A stretch of 64,000 bases of DNA from assembly GCF_003666605.1 (NCBI RefSeq), contig NZ_RCIV01000002.1, positions 186,001 to 250,000 on the forward strand, read 5' to 3'. The DNA is from Propionibacterium australiense (GTDB lineage Bacteria; Actinomycetota; Actinomycetes; Propionibacteriales; Propionibacteriaceae). The translations under genes were made by a program, and so were the position numbers. The first letter of the stretch is position 1. Each line of letters begins with the position of its first letter. The notes under the pieces were generated by a model. That model saw nothing but the letters and a program-made list of their open reading frames with translations, did not search any database and had not been told where the DNA came from. Shown here in pieces: positions 33,407 through 42,636 of the stretch.

Positions 33407-33494
33407 GCAGGGCGCCGGTGCGCCTGCGTTTTCCGGCCGGCACGGTTCTGGGAGAATGTCGACAGTGACGAGACTTCCGACGAGGGGATGGGCC

Positions 33495-33959
33495 ATGCCT
33501 CAGCACATGAACGTGGAGAGCTTCAACCTGGATCACAGGAAGGTGGTGGCGCCGTTCATCCGGGTCGCCGATGTGAAGGAGCTGCCCGCCGGTGACGTGC
33601 TCACCAAGTACGACGTGCGCTTCTGCCAGCCCAATCGGGAGCACCTCGAGATGGAGGCCGTGCACTCCATCGAGCACGCCTTCGCCGAGTGCGTACGCAA
33701 TCACTGCGATGCCGTCATCGATTTCGGCCCGATGGGCTGCCAGACCGGTTTCTACCTCATCATGGCCGGTTCCCCCGACGTGCCGGCCACCTGCGAGCTG
33801 GTCGAGCGCACGCTGCGTGACCTGCTCGAACTGGCAGAGGTTCCCGCCGCCAACGAGATCCAGTGCGGCTGGGGTGCCCATCACAGTCTGGCGGCTGCCA
33901 AGGACGCTGCCGCCACGATGCTCTCCCGCCGTGCCGAGTGGGAGCAGGTCATGGCCTGA
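33495..33959 (+). CDS. luxS: S-ribosylhomocysteine lyase
   Basis: Cleaves S-ribosylhomocysteine to homocysteine and the AI-2 precursor DPD as part of the methyl cycle. 154 residues, normal for LuxS. Metal ligands are His57 and His61 in 'HSIEH' and a Cys in 'QCGWGAHHS'; the catalytic Cys is in 'MGCQTGFYL'. Monocistronic as far as seen. Recycles homocysteine, fitting the methionine genes at 40.8-42.6 kb. Confidence 0.95.
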   Translation: MPQHMNVESFNLDHRKVVAPFIRVADVKELPAGDVLTKYDVRFCQPNREHLEMEAVHSIEHAFAECVRNHCDAVIDFGPMGCQTGFYLIMAGSPDVPATCELVERTLRDLLELAEVPAANEIQCGWGAHHSLAAAKDAAATMLSRRAEWEQVMA

Positions 33960-34056
33960 CAGCGCAGGCGCACGAGCATCGTGTCCGGCCCGATGGCCGG
34001 GCGAGTAGCACATACCACGGGAAGCCCGGCAGCGCCCGGGGACGAGAGGAGCCCCC

Positions 34057-34830
34057 ATGGCCAGCGCCACCAACGGGCCGGCACGCATCGAAGCCATCGA
34101 CCGAGCCCTGGTACTGCTCGAGGACCTGTCCCGGGCCGGGGCCGGCGGTTTCTCCCTCGCCGAGATCTGTTCGCGTGTCGGCATGAACAAGTCGACCGCC
34201 TACCGCGCCCTCACGACCATGCGCGGGCGCGACTACGTCCAGCAGGACCCGGAGTCGGGCAACTACGCGCTCGGCCCGGCGGCCCTCATGCTGTCGTCCA
34301 GGTACTTCACCGACGACGCCTTGGCCCAGGGGATGCACCCGGGGATCGTCGCATTGTCCCGCGAGATCGATGAACTCGTTCACCTCGGTGTCATGAAGGG
34401 CGACACGATCGTCTACCTCGACAAGGTCGAGCCCTCACGCACGATCAGGGTGTGGTCCGACATCGGTCGCACCGTCCCGGCATGGAGCACCGCACTGGGG
34501 CGGGCCATCCTGGCCTTCACCGGCGTCGAACGTCAGCAGCTGGCCGCCTACCTGCCGGTCGGCGACAGCGCCCGGGAGGATCACCTGTGGCTGATGCTCG
34601 AGTTCGCACGCGACCACGGCTACTCCTTCGAGAACGAGGAGAACGAGCCGGGCATCGCCTGCCTCGGCGTTCCCCTGCTGCGCGGCGACCACCCGGTCGC
34701 GGCTTTGAGCGTGACGACCTTCGCCTCCACGTTCACCCCTGATCGCCGGGCCGAACTGGTCAGCGCCATCGCAGCCGTCGTACCGCCTCTGCTGCCCGGC
34801 GGTATCGCCCTGCCCGAGCTGCGCGCCTGA
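34057..34830 (+). CDS. IclR family transcriptional regulator
   Basis: 257 residues. N-terminal winged helix 'GFSLAEICSRVGMNKSTAYR', then an IclR effector domain with 'VHLGVMKGDTIVYLDKVEP' and 'GIACLGVPLLRGDHPVAALS'. GAGAGGAG precedes the ATG. It lies directly before the KDPG aldolase and KDG kinase genes on the same strand and probably controls them, in keeping with KdgR-type IclR proteins; two palindromes in the gap between them are candidate sites. Confidence 0.9.
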   Translation: MASATNGPARIEAIDRALVLLEDLSRAGAGGFSLAEICSRVGMNKSTAYRALTTMRGRDYVQQDPESGNYALGPAALMLSSRYFTDDALAQGMHPGIVALSREIDELVHLGVMKGDTIVYLDKVEPSRTIRVWSDIGRTVPAWSTALGRAILAFTGVERQQLAAYLPVGDSAREDHLWLMLEFARDHGYSFENEENEPGIACLGVPLLRGDHPVAALSVTTFASTFTPDRRAELVSAIAAVVPPLLPGGIALPELRA

Positions 34831-34895
34831 TCCGACAGGAGTCCCTGTACCCGTCTCCGGCCCATGACGCCCGCCATGGTTGACCGCTCCGTGCT

Positions 34896-34930
34896 GACAT
34901 CCGATCGATGTCGGTGTACACTTCAAGTGT
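34896..34930. promoter_or_regulatory. Two palindromes in the control region of the KDPG aldolase gene
   Basis: GACATC-CGATC-GATGTC (34896-34912) and ACACTT-C-AAGTGT (34918-34930), both with perfect arms, lie before an unusually AT-rich stretch (34930-34975) that probably holds the promoter. Candidate operators for the upstream IclR protein. Confidence 0.45.
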
Positions 34931-35030
34931 TTCTTGCAGAAAACTCAATATTTCATTGAACAAAATATATGTCGAGTGTCTGGCCCGATCCCGCGGACTC
35001 AGACCTCGTGCACCGAAGGGATCGTCTGAC

Positions 35031-35660
35031 ATGTCCGCGGACCTATCGACCATCACAGCCCACCGGATCATCCCCGTCGTCGTCCTCAACAGCGCGGACC
35101 GGGCCGACGGGCTCGCCCAGGCCCTCGTCGACGGCGGCCTGCCCGTCGCCGAGGTGACCTTCCGCACCGACGCGGCCGTCGAATCCATCGAGATCATGGC
35201 ACGCCATGGTGACGTCCTCGTCGGCGCGGGCACCGTCCTCGACGTCGGCCAGGTGCACCGCGCTCTCGATGCCGGTGCGGGCTTCATCGTCAGTCCCGGG
35301 TACAGCCAGGCCGTCGTCGACGAGTGCCTCGGCCTCGGCGTCCCGGTCCTGCCGGGCACGGCGACCCCCACCGATGTGACAGCCGCCGTCAACTCCGGTC
35401 TCGACACCGTCAAGTTCTTCCCCGCCGATCCCCTCGGGGGTGCCGCGACCATCAAGGCCCTGTCCGGCCCGTTCCCGCAGGTGCGGTTCATCCCTACTGG
35501 CGGTGTCAACGCCGCGACCGTGGGCGAGTACCTGGCCCTCGACTGCGTCCCCGCCGTCGGAGGCTCCTGGATGGTCCCGGCCGGGCTCATCGACGCCGGT
35601 GAGTTCAACCGGGTCACCGAGCTCGTCGCCGGGGCCGTCGACGCCGTCAAGGCCTGCTGA
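35031..35660 (+). CDS. eda: KDPG/KHG aldolase (2-dehydro-3-deoxy-phosphogluconate aldolase)
   Basis: Cleaves 2-keto-3-deoxy-6-phosphogluconate to pyruvate and glyceraldehyde 3-phosphate. 209 residues, TIM barrel. 'VAEVTFRTDAA' contains the active-site Glu and substrate Arg, 'GAGTVLD' is conserved, and the Schiff-base Lys is in 'DTVKFFPAD', followed by 'FIPTGGV'. ATG 35031 with GAAGGGA upstream is chosen over an open frame that extends 123 nt upstream. Next gene: KDG kinase, 14 nt downstream. Confidence 0.92.
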   Translation: MSADLSTITAHRIIPVVVLNSADRADGLAQALVDGGLPVAEVTFRTDAAVESIEIMARHGDVLVGAGTVLDVGQVHRALDAGAGFIVSPGYSQAVVDECLGLGVPVLPGTATPTDVTAAVNSGLDTVKFFPADPLGGAATIKALSGPFPQVRFIPTGGVNAATVGEYLALDCVPAVGGSWMVPAGLIDAGEFNRVTELVAGAVDAVKAC

Positions 35661-35674
35661 GGGGGAGTACCACG

Positions 35675-36781
35675 ATGACTGCTGGCATCACCCTGCGCCC
35701 GGCCGATCAGTGCGCCTTCGACGCCGCGAGCCTCGGCGAGGTCATGTTGCGACTCGACCCGGGCGAGGGCCGCATCCGCACCACCCGCGTCCTCCACGTC
35801 TGGGAGGGCGGCGGCGAATACAATGTGGTCCGCGGCCTGCACAAGGTCTTCGGCCTGCGCTGCACCGTCCTCACCAGCCTGGTCGACAACGAGATCGGTC
35901 ATTTGGTCGAGGACCTCGTCGAACAGGGCGGCGTCGACACGTCCAACATCGCCTGGGTTCCCGGCGACGGTGTGGGACGGACGGTTCGTAACGGCCTGAA
36001 CTTCACCGAACGCGGCTTCGGCGTCCGCGGCTCGGTCGGCGTCTCCGACCGCGGCAACACCGCTATCGCCCAGGCCAGGGCCCGCGACTTCGACCTGGAT
36101 GCCCTGTTCACCAAGGCGGGCGTGCGCTGGCTGCACACCGGCGGCATCTACGCCGCCCTGTCCGAGCAGAGCGCCCGGACCTGTGTCGACGTCGTCCGGG
36201 CGGCCCACGAGGCCGGTACCGTCGTCTCCTACGACCTGAACTATCGTCCGAGCCTGTGGCGAGCCATCGGGGGGCGGGCCCGCGCCCAGGAGGTCAACCG
36301 CGAACTCGCCAGGTACGTCGACGTCATGATCGGCAACGAGGAGGATTTCACCGCCGCTCTCGGTTTCGGGGTCGAGGGCATCGACGAGAACCTCACCGAC
36401 CTGCCCGTCGACAAGTTCGGAGCCATGATCGAGTCCGTTGCCGACGCCTACCCGAATTTCAAGGTCATCGCGACCACTCTGCGGGGTGTCCGGTCGGCCT
36501 CCAACAACGACTGGGGCGCCCTGGCCTGGAGCCGGCCGGACGGCCTCGTCCAGGCGACCCAGCGCGACGCCATGGAGATCTTCGACCGGGTGGGCGGCGG
36601 CGACTCCTTCGCCTCGGGCCTCGTGTACGGCCTGCTGAGCGGTGAGCCGCTGCAGACCTGTGTCGAGTACGGCGCGGCCCACGGGGCCCTGGCCATGACG
36701 ACCCCTGGCGACACCTCGATGGCCACCAGGGCCGAGGTGTTCAAGCTGGCCGGCGGCGGAAACGCCCGCGTCGATCGCTGA
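35675..36781 (+). CDS. PfkB family sugar kinase, likely 2-dehydro-3-deoxygluconate kinase
   Basis: 368-residue ribokinase-fold kinase that would phosphorylate KDG to KDPG, the substrate of the aldolase encoded just upstream. 'GGGEYNVVRGL' is the N-terminal sugar-binding motif, 'YDLNYRPSLW' is typical of KDG kinases, and 'DRVGGGDSFASGLVYGL' contains the catalytic Asp and anion hole. GGGGGAG lies before the ATG. The pair could serve breakdown of uronates or glucosaminate; the upstream enzymes are not in this window. Confidence 0.88.
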   Translation: MTAGITLRPADQCAFDAASLGEVMLRLDPGEGRIRTTRVLHVWEGGGEYNVVRGLHKVFGLRCTVLTSLVDNEIGHLVEDLVEQGGVDTSNIAWVPGDGVGRTVRNGLNFTERGFGVRGSVGVSDRGNTAIAQARARDFDLDALFTKAGVRWLHTGGIYAALSEQSARTCVDVVRAAHEAGTVVSYDLNYRPSLWRAIGGRARAQEVNRELARYVDVMIGNEEDFTAALGFGVEGIDENLTDLPVDKFGAMIESVADAYPNFKVIATTLRGVRSASNNDWGALAWSRPDGLVQATQRDAMEIFDRVGGGDSFASGLVYGLLSGEPLQTCVEYGAAHGALAMTTPGDTSMATRAEVFKLAGGGNARVDR

Positions 36782-36872
36782 AACCGTTCCTGGCCGGTTC
36801 CCGGCCCTGTGAACGACACCGATCGGCGCGTCCGGTACGCGCGCCCGGGGCACTCGGTGAGAAGATCCTTCG

Positions 36873-38432
36873 GTGAATCCTCAGCAGAGCGCCCAGTCCC
36901 ACGTGGAGCGCATCAGCGTCGACAGGCGCAGATGGTGGGGATTGGCCGTCCTCACTGTCGCTCTGCTCATGGCGTCGATGGACAACACGATTCTCAACAT
37001 CGCTCTGCCGACACTCGCCCGCGAGCTGCACGCCACGAACGACGCCCTGCAGTGGACCGTCGACGCCTATCAGCTCACCTATGCCGGATTCCTCCTGGTG
37101 GCCGGCAGCCTCGTCGACCGCTGGGGGCGCAAACGCACCTTCATGACCGGCGTGATCCTGTTCGGCGTGTGCTCGATCGCCGCCGGCCTGGCCAGGGGGG
37201 CTGCCATGCTCATCGCGGCACGCGCCCTCACCGGTATCGGCGCCGCCCTGCTCACGCCATCCACCCTGGCCGAGGTCTCCGTGCTCTTCCGTCGTCCAGC
37301 CGAGCGGACGACGGCCTTCGCCGTCTGGTCCGGGGCGAACGGTGCAGGCGCAGCGATCGGGCCGCTGCTGTCGGGCGCCCTGCTCGAGCGCTTCAGCTGG
37401 TCGTCCATCTTCTTCATCAACGTACCCCTGGCCGCGTTGTGCGTGGCGGCCGGAACCATGCTGCTGCCCCGCGCCGCGCCGGCCCGGCACGAGGGACGCA
37501 TCGACTGGTCCGGTGTCCTCGCCTCCATCCTCGGCCTGTCGCTGCTGTGCTGGGCCGTCATCTCCGCGCCCGGTCTGGGGGCCGGGTCCCCGCTCGTCAT
37601 CGGCGCATTCCTCGTCAGCCTGGTCGTGCTCGGCCTGTTCGTCTGGGGACAGACGCGGGCCGGGACGCCGCTGCTCGACCTTGCCCTGTTCAAGCGCCGC
37701 ACCTTCACCGTCGCGGTCGCGGTCTCCGGCCTGGTCACCGGCGGGGGAGCGGGGGCCCTGTTCGTCCTGGCCCAGTACATGCAGTACGTGCTGGCCTTCA
37801 CACCCTGGCAGTCCGGCCTGGCGATCATGCCGGTGGCGGCCTGCATGCTCGCCGGCGCCGTCAGCGCACCGAAGGTGCTCAACAGGATCGGCATCAAACG
37901 CATCGTCGTCATCGGACTGGCACTGGTCGCCAGCGGCTTCGCCGCCATGGCCCTGAGCGGTTCCGCGATGGCCTACTCGCATCTCGTCGTCGGTGCCTGC
38001 GCCTTCGGCCTGGGTGCCGGGATGCTCATGCCCGCAGCGACGCAGGCCGTCATGGACTCCCTGCCCGCCGGTTCCGAGGGCGAGGGCTCGGCAACCAACA
38101 GTGCCCTCATGCAGGTGGGCAGCGCCCTCGGCGTGGCCGTCATCGGCAGCCTGCTGGCCTCCACCTACCGCGCCGGGCTCGAGGGCAGGGCCGTGCTCTC
38201 GGGCCTGGACGAGGCCACTCGCGAAACCGTGCTCAGCTCTGCCGGGCAGGCCTTCTCGATGGCGCTGGACGGCATGGACGAGCTGCTGGCAGCCATGCGC
38301 GAGGCCTTCTCCGCCGGCATGACGCTCGGGCTGGGGGTCTGTGCCGGCATCGTCGCCGTCGCAGCCATCGCCGTCGTCGTCCTGTACCCGGCACCTGCCG
38401 GCGAACCGGCAACCGGGCCGGGGCGGAGCTGA
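36873..38432 (+). CDS. MFS transporter, DHA2 (EmrB/QacA) drug-efflux type
   Basis: 519 residues with 14 predicted membrane segments. Motif 'MDNTILNIALPTLARELH' in TM1 and 'LVDRWGRKRTFMTG' (motif A) mark the DHA2 family; 'WRSIFFIN'-like 'WSSIFFINVPLA' is also typical. Proton-driven export of drugs or other amphiphiles is expected; the actual substrate is unknown. GTG start; no regulator adjacent. Confidence 0.9.
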   Translation: MNPQQSAQSHVERISVDRRRWWGLAVLTVALLMASMDNTILNIALPTLARELHATNDALQWTVDAYQLTYAGFLLVAGSLVDRWGRKRTFMTGVILFGVCSIAAGLARGAAMLIAARALTGIGAALLTPSTLAEVSVLFRRPAERTTAFAVWSGANGAGAAIGPLLSGALLERFSWSSIFFINVPLAALCVAAGTMLLPRAAPARHEGRIDWSGVLASILGLSLLCWAVISAPGLGAGSPLVIGAFLVSLVVLGLFVWGQTRAGTPLLDLALFKRRTFTVAVAVSGLVTGGGAGALFVLAQYMQYVLAFTPWQSGLAIMPVAACMLAGAVSAPKVLNRIGIKRIVVIGLALVASGFAAMALSGSAMAYSHLVVGACAFGLGAGMLMPAATQAVMDSLPAGSEGEGSATNSALMQVGSALGVAVIGSLLASTYRAGLEGRAVLSGLDEATRETVLSSAGQAFSMALDGMDELLAAMREAFSAGMTLGLGVCAGIVAVAAIAVVVLYPAPAGEPATGPGRS

Positions 38433-38508
38433 CGGCGGTCCGCCCCGTGCCAGCCGCCCATGCTGTACGAGCGCCGGGCGGAGGGGATATATAGTTTGCT
38501 TCGCAACC

Positions 38509-38625
38509 AACGTGCCCGGGGTCGGTGAAAACCCGAACCGGCGGTAAAGCCCGCGAACCAGCTCAGCTGGCCGAACCGGTGAGATTCCGGTGCCGACGGT
38601 CATAGTCCGGATGGGAGAGCACGTG
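38509..38625 (+). ncRNA. FMN riboswitch (RFN element)
   Basis: The conserved RFN blocks are in order: GGTGAAAACCCGAACCGGCG, GGTAAAGCCCGCGA, GGTGAGATTCCGGTGCCGAC, and AGTCCGGATGGGAGAGC. Stem P1 is formed by ACGTGC (38510-38515) and GCACGT (38619-38624). It lies about 100 nt before an ABC permease gene, and so should shut off the permease and binding protein when FMN is plentiful. Confidence 0.95.
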
Positions 38626-38636
38626 CGGACCCGTGG

Positions 38637-38668
38637 GGTCGGCAGTGGCACATGCCGTGCCGCCGACC
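38637..38668 (+). terminator. Expression-platform hairpin downstream of the FMN riboswitch
   Basis: GGTCGGC and GCCGACC arms enclose a nested GGCAC/GTGCC stem. There is no T-run, so it may act by Rho, pausing or alternative pairing with the aptamer rather than as a plain intrinsic terminator. Confidence 0.5.
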
Positions 38669-38722
38669 GTGCGGCCCTGCCTGCGTCCCGGTCACGGCGA
38701 TGTGACAGGAGATGCACGGCCG

Positions 38723-39625
38723 ATGAGAACGATCCGGGCGAACAGGGTGCCGGCGCCGCTGGTCGTGCGCGTGGGCGCCCCCGTGGCCGTGTTCAGCGTC
38801 CTGCTCCTCACCTGGCAGTTCGTCGTCGTCTCGGGCACCGTCCCGCCCACCCTGCTGCCCAGCCCGGGGCAGGTCCTCGCCCGCCTGGTCAGCGACCTGA
38901 GGGCGGGCGTCCTGGTGCACCGCACGCTCGTGACGATCTGGGAGGCGATCCTCGGCTGCGCCCTGGCCAGTGTCGTGGCCCTGCCGATCGGTTACCTCAT
39001 CGCCCACGTCCGCTCGGCGGAGGCGGCGTTCTCGCCGTACCTGGCCGCATCCCAGGCGATCCCGGCGGTTGCGCTCGCCCCGCTGCTGGTCATCTGGGTC
39101 GGCTATGGCCTGCTGCCCATTGTGCTGCTGTGCGCCCTGCTCGTCTTCTTCCCGCTGGTCCTGTCGACCACGCTCGGGATCCGCACCATCGATGACGAGA
39201 TCACCGAGGCCGCCGAGCTCGATGGCGCCTCGGGGTGGTCGATGATCGCTCACGTCGAGGCGCCGATGGCCCGCTCGGCGATCCTCACCGGCATCCGCAA
39301 TGGTTTCACGCTGTCGATCACCGGTGCCGTCGTCGGTGAATTCGTCATGGGTGGCAAGGGCCTGGGCATGATCGTCTCGGTCGAGTCGGCCACCGCCGAC
39401 ACCACGGGCCTGTTCGCCACCATCATCGTCCTGTGCGTGCTCGCCGTCGTCATCTACATGACGATGCTCCTCGTGGAGAACCTCACCGATCCCTGCCGCG
39501 CCGCCGGGGACCGTGTCGGATCCGAGCCCGAGAACGACGCCGAACCCTTCCCGCACCCCAGGACCCTGAGCCCTCACATCGTCCCCTCGGACCCCCGGAC
39601 AGCCGACAAGGAGCTGATCGCATGA
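38723..39625 (+). CDS. Riboflavin-type ABC transporter permease (RibX-like, SsuC/ThiX family)
   Basis: Membrane component of an importer, 300 residues with about six segments. The ATPase-contact EAA loop 'EAAELDGASGWSMIAHVEAP' is clear. ATG 38723 (GGAG about 11 nt upstream) is chosen because homologous sequence starts there; the frame is open 90 nt further upstream, into the riboswitch platform. FMN-riboswitch control plus a co-transcribed NMT1-type binding protein matches RibXY flavin transporters, not taurine or thiamine-precursor systems. No ATPase gene is adjacent. Confidence 0.85.
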   Translation: MRTIRANRVPAPLVVRVGAPVAVFSVLLLTWQFVVVSGTVPPTLLPSPGQVLARLVSDLRAGVLVHRTLVTIWEAILGCALASVVALPIGYLIAHVRSAEAAFSPYLAASQAIPAVALAPLLVIWVGYGLLPIVLLCALLVFFPLVLSTTLGIRTIDDEITEAAELDGASGWSMIAHVEAPMARSAILTGIRNGFTLSITGAVVGEFVMGGKGLGMIVSVESATADTTGLFATIIVLCVLAVVIYMTMLLVENLTDPCRAAGDRVGSEPENDAEPFPHPRTLSPHIVPSDPRTADKELIA

Positions 39626-40623
39626 CTCATTCCCGTTTCCGCCGCCTGTGGCAGGCCCTGCTCCTGGCCATGGGGCTCACGCTCGTCGTCTCGGCCTGCT
39701 CCGGCAGCGAATCGCCGGGCTCCGGCGCCAGTGACGGCGACGAGATCGTCGTCGGCCTGACCTACACCGCAGACATCCAGTTCTCGCCGTTCTACGTGGC
39801 AGCCGAGAAGGGCTATTTCACGGACGAGGGCCTCACCGTGACGCTGCGTCACCATGGCACGTCCGAACCCCTGCTCGGCGCACTGCAGTCCGGCGACGAG
39901 GACGTCGTCTACGCCGGCGGGGACGAGATGATGGTCAACCGGGCCCAGGGCGTCGACGTCGTCGACTTCGCCACGATCTATCAGAGCTACCCCGGTGAAC
40001 TCATCGTCCCGGCCGATTCCGCCATCGGCTCCCTCGCCGACCTGAAGGGACATTCGATCGGCGTCCCCGGCGAGTTCGGGGAGACCTGGTACACCCTGCT
40101 GGCACTGCTCGACGAGGCCGGCCTGAGCCGTGACGACGTGGACATCCAGAGCATCGGGTTCACCCAGCAGTCGGCCCTCATGACCGGCAAGGTGGATGCC
40201 GTCGTCGGTTTCGCGAACAACGATGCCGTCCAGTTCCGGCAGGCCGGCTTCGAGATCCGCGAGATCGCCCCGAGCGAGGGCACCCCGCTGGTCGGCCTCG
40301 GCCTGGGCGCCACGGCCAGCACCCTGTCCGAGCGGCGTGACGATCTGACCGGTCTGCTCAACGCGCTGGAACGGGCCGCCGACGACTGCGCCTCGAACCC
40401 GGACGAGGCCGTCGAGCTGTCGGCCCGGTACATCACCACGCTCACCGACGACGAGCAGCGCGCGAAGGCCAGGGCCACGCTCGAGGCGACCAACGCCCTG
40501 TACGGCGATGACTTCGGCAAACAGGACAGCGACAGCTGGGCCGCCATGAGCGCCTTCCTCATGGAGAAGGGCATCACCGCCGAGGCAGTCGACCCCGACC
40601 AGGCCCACGTCACGCTGAGCTGA
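39622..40623 (+). CDS. Riboflavin-type ABC transporter substrate-binding lipoprotein (RibY-like, NMT1/THI5 fold)
   Basis: Extracytoplasmic binding protein, 333 residues. Signal peptide with lipobox 'LVVSACSGS' (Cys about residue 28), then the NMT1/THI5 domain: 'LTYTADIQFSPFYVAAEKGY', 'GDEDVVYAGGDEMMVNRAQG' and 'DLKGHSIGVPGEFGETW'. Overlaps the permease by 4 nt (ATGA), with AAGGAG upstream. Family members bind pyrimidines, sulfonates or flavins; the FMN riboswitch points to riboflavin or a precursor. Confidence 0.86.
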   Translation: MTHSRFRRLWQALLLAMGLTLVVSACSGSESPGSGASDGDEIVVGLTYTADIQFSPFYVAAEKGYFTDEGLTVTLRHHGTSEPLLGALQSGDEDVVYAGGDEMMVNRAQGVDVVDFATIYQSYPGELIVPADSAIGSLADLKGHSIGVPGEFGETWYTLLALLDEAGLSRDDVDIQSIGFTQQSALMTGKVDAVVGFANNDAVQFRQAGFEIREIAPSEGTPLVGLGLGATASTLSERRDDLTGLLNALERAADDCASNPDEAVELSARYITTLTDDEQRAKARATLEATNALYGDDFGKQDSDSWAAMSAFLMEKGITAEAVDPDQAHVTLS

Positions 40624-40761
40624 GAACCGGTTCGTGGCCCGATCGCCGGGCACCGGCGTCATGACGGCGCCCGGACGGGACCGGCACCCGGCTAGAGTTG
40701 AGCAGCGACCCCGTGACACCGACCGGCAGTGCGCGGACCGAGCCCATTCAGGAGTGACCCC

Positions 40762-41931
40762 ATGACATCGGCCGAGCCCAGGACGCTCGTCGAGACGAAG
40801 ACGATCCGTCTGTTCGACGAGAACAGACCGCTCGACTTCGTGCGAGGCGGCCGCCTGAGCGAGGTCAACGTCGCCTACGAGACCTACGGCACCCTCAACC
40901 GGGCCCGCGACAACGCCGTCTACGTCTGTCACGCCCTCACCGGCGACGCCCACGCGGCCTTCTGGCACGAGGGCGACAACCGTCCCGGCTGGTGGGACGT
41001 CATGATCGGACCGGGCAAGGCCATCGACACGGACCGCTGGTTCGTCATCGCCTCGAACATCCTGGGCGGCTGCCAGGGCACCACCGGCCCCTCCGACATC
41101 GACCCGGCCACGGGGGAGCCCTACGGCCTGGACTTCCCGCTCATCGACATGCACGACTTCGTCACCGTGCACCGGGCGCTGCTGGCGGCTCTCGGCGTCG
41201 AACACCTGCACGCCGTGGTCGGCGGCTCGCTCGGCGGCATGCAGGTGCTCGACTGGTCGCTGACCCATCCCGAGGACATGGACCAGGCCGTCATCGTGGC
41301 CGCCTCCAGCCGCCTCACCGCGCAGAACATCGCCTTCAGCGCCGTCGGGCGCGAGGCGATCATGCGGGACGAGAACTTCTACGACGGCCGCTTCGCCGCC
41401 CACGACGCCAATCCCACGGTGGGGCTCGCCGTGGCGCGGATGATGGCGCACATCACCTACACGAGCGAGGAGGGTTTCGAGGAGAAGTTCGCCCGCCGCC
41501 CCCAGTTCGACGCCCGCCATCCCGGTTTCGGCGTCGACTTCGCCGTCGAGAGCTACCTGGATCATCAGGGCAGCGTCTTCGTCAACCGTTTCGATGCCCT
41601 CAGCTACCTGTACCTGACCCGCGTCATGGACTACTTCGACCCGTTCGCCGATCCGACCGCCATGGACCAGGTCGCCAGGACTGCCCTGAAGTACCTCGTC
41701 ATGAGCTTCGACTCCGACTGGCGTTTCGGCACCGCCCACTCCCGGCGCATCGTCCGCCGACTCCAGTCACGCGGCCTGCCGGTCAGCTTCCGTGAGATCA
41801 GCGCGCCATGGGGCCACGACTCCTTCCTGCTGAAGATCGACCCCTATCTCGACACCGTCCGCGCCTTCCTCGAACAGCCGGCCACACCGAAACCGAGCAT
41901 TCACCGTCGCCGCATGGGGAGGCACCACTGA
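40762..41931 (+). CDS. metX: Homoserine O-acyltransferase (MetX)
   Basis: First committed step of methionine synthesis: acylation of homoserine. 389 residues, alpha/beta hydrolase fold. Nucleophile Ser in 'VVGGSLGGMQVLDW', Asp in 'MSFDSDWRF', His in 'APWGHDSFLL'; 'HALTGDAHAA' and 'GCQGTTGPSDIDP' are further MetX motifs. Acetyl- versus succinyl-CoA use cannot be settled by eye. GGAG precedes the ATG; a TAGAGT -10 candidate lies at 40693-40698. Overlaps metW by one base (TGATG). Confidence 0.93.
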   Translation: MTSAEPRTLVETKTIRLFDENRPLDFVRGGRLSEVNVAYETYGTLNRARDNAVYVCHALTGDAHAAFWHEGDNRPGWWDVMIGPGKAIDTDRWFVIASNILGGCQGTTGPSDIDPATGEPYGLDFPLIDMHDFVTVHRALLAALGVEHLHAVVGGSLGGMQVLDWSLTHPEDMDQAVIVAASSRLTAQNIAFSAVGREAIMRDENFYDGRFAAHDANPTVGLAVARMMAHITYTSEEGFEEKFARRPQFDARHPGFGVDFAVESYLDHQGSVFVNRFDALSYLYLTRVMDYFDPFADPTAMDQVARTALKYLVMSFDSDWRFGTAHSRRIVRRLQSRGLPVSFREISAPWGHDSFLLKIDPYLDTVRAFLEQPATPKPSIHRRRMGRHH

Positions 41932-42566
41932 TGCCACCGGACCGTCTGACCCAGGGCCTGCTGCGCCACGACCTGCAGTCGGTGGCCGCACTCATCAACA
42001 GAGGCGAACGCGTCCTCGACCTCGGTTGCGGGGACGGCGACCTGCTCGCCTATCTGATCGGCGCCATGGACTGCACGGGCACCGGCGTCGAACGCGACCC
42101 CGGTGCCGTCATGGCGGCCATCGGACGGGGCGTACCGCTCATCGAGCTCGACCTCGACACCGAGCTGGGGGAGTTCGGCGATGACTCCTTCGACGTCGTC
42201 GTGCTGTCCCGTACGCTGCAGGCGGTGCTCCGCCCCAAGGACGTCATCATGCAGATGCGACGCATCGGCCGGCGTCTCATCGTGACCATGCCCAACTTCG
42301 GTTTCTGGCAGCACCGGCTACGGCTGCTGAGCGGCCGCATGCCCCAGAGCCGTGACCTGCCCTACACCTGGTACGACACCCCGAACCTGCACCACACCAC
42401 GCTGGTCACCCTCGAGGAGTTCTTCACAGACTGCGGGCTCACCGTCGCCCAGCGCATCCCGCTGGACGGCAGGGGACGTCAGCCGCGCATCGGCGGGCGT
42501 CTCCTGCAGCACGGCGCGAACCTCCTCGCTGGTTCGGCGATCTACGTCCTCGCGCGCAGCAGCTGA
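41931..42566 (+). CDS. metW: Methionine biosynthesis protein MetW
   Basis: 211-residue SAM-methyltransferase-fold protein that works with MetX in many bacteria. 'RVLDLGCGDGDLLAYL' is the SAM-binding loop and 'RRLIVTMPNFGFWQHRL', 'DLPYTWYDTPNLHHTT' are MetW-specific. Translationally coupled to metX. Its exact chemistry is not established; it is needed for full homoserine acyltransferase activity in several species. Confidence 0.93.
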   Translation: MPPDRLTQGLLRHDLQSVAALINRGERVLDLGCGDGDLLAYLIGAMDCTGTGVERDPGAVMAAIGRGVPLIELDLDTELGEFGDDSFDVVVLSRTLQAVLRPKDVIMQMRRIGRRLIVTMPNFGFWQHRLRLLSGRMPQSRDLPYTWYDTPNLHHTTLVTLEEFFTDCGLTVAQRIPLDGRGRQPRIGGRLLQHGANLLAGSAIYVLARSS

Positions 42567-42636
42567 CCCGTCCACGGCGCCGTGCACAATGCGGGCACTC
42601 GGACCAGGACCGTTGTCATCTGCCAAAATGACGTTC

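Noticed and set aside
40624-40761. Possible SAM riboswitch upstream of metX
   Set aside because: Only 138 nt are available; no SAM-I, SAM-II or SAM-IV core was recognised, only GC-rich hairpins and a -10 candidate.
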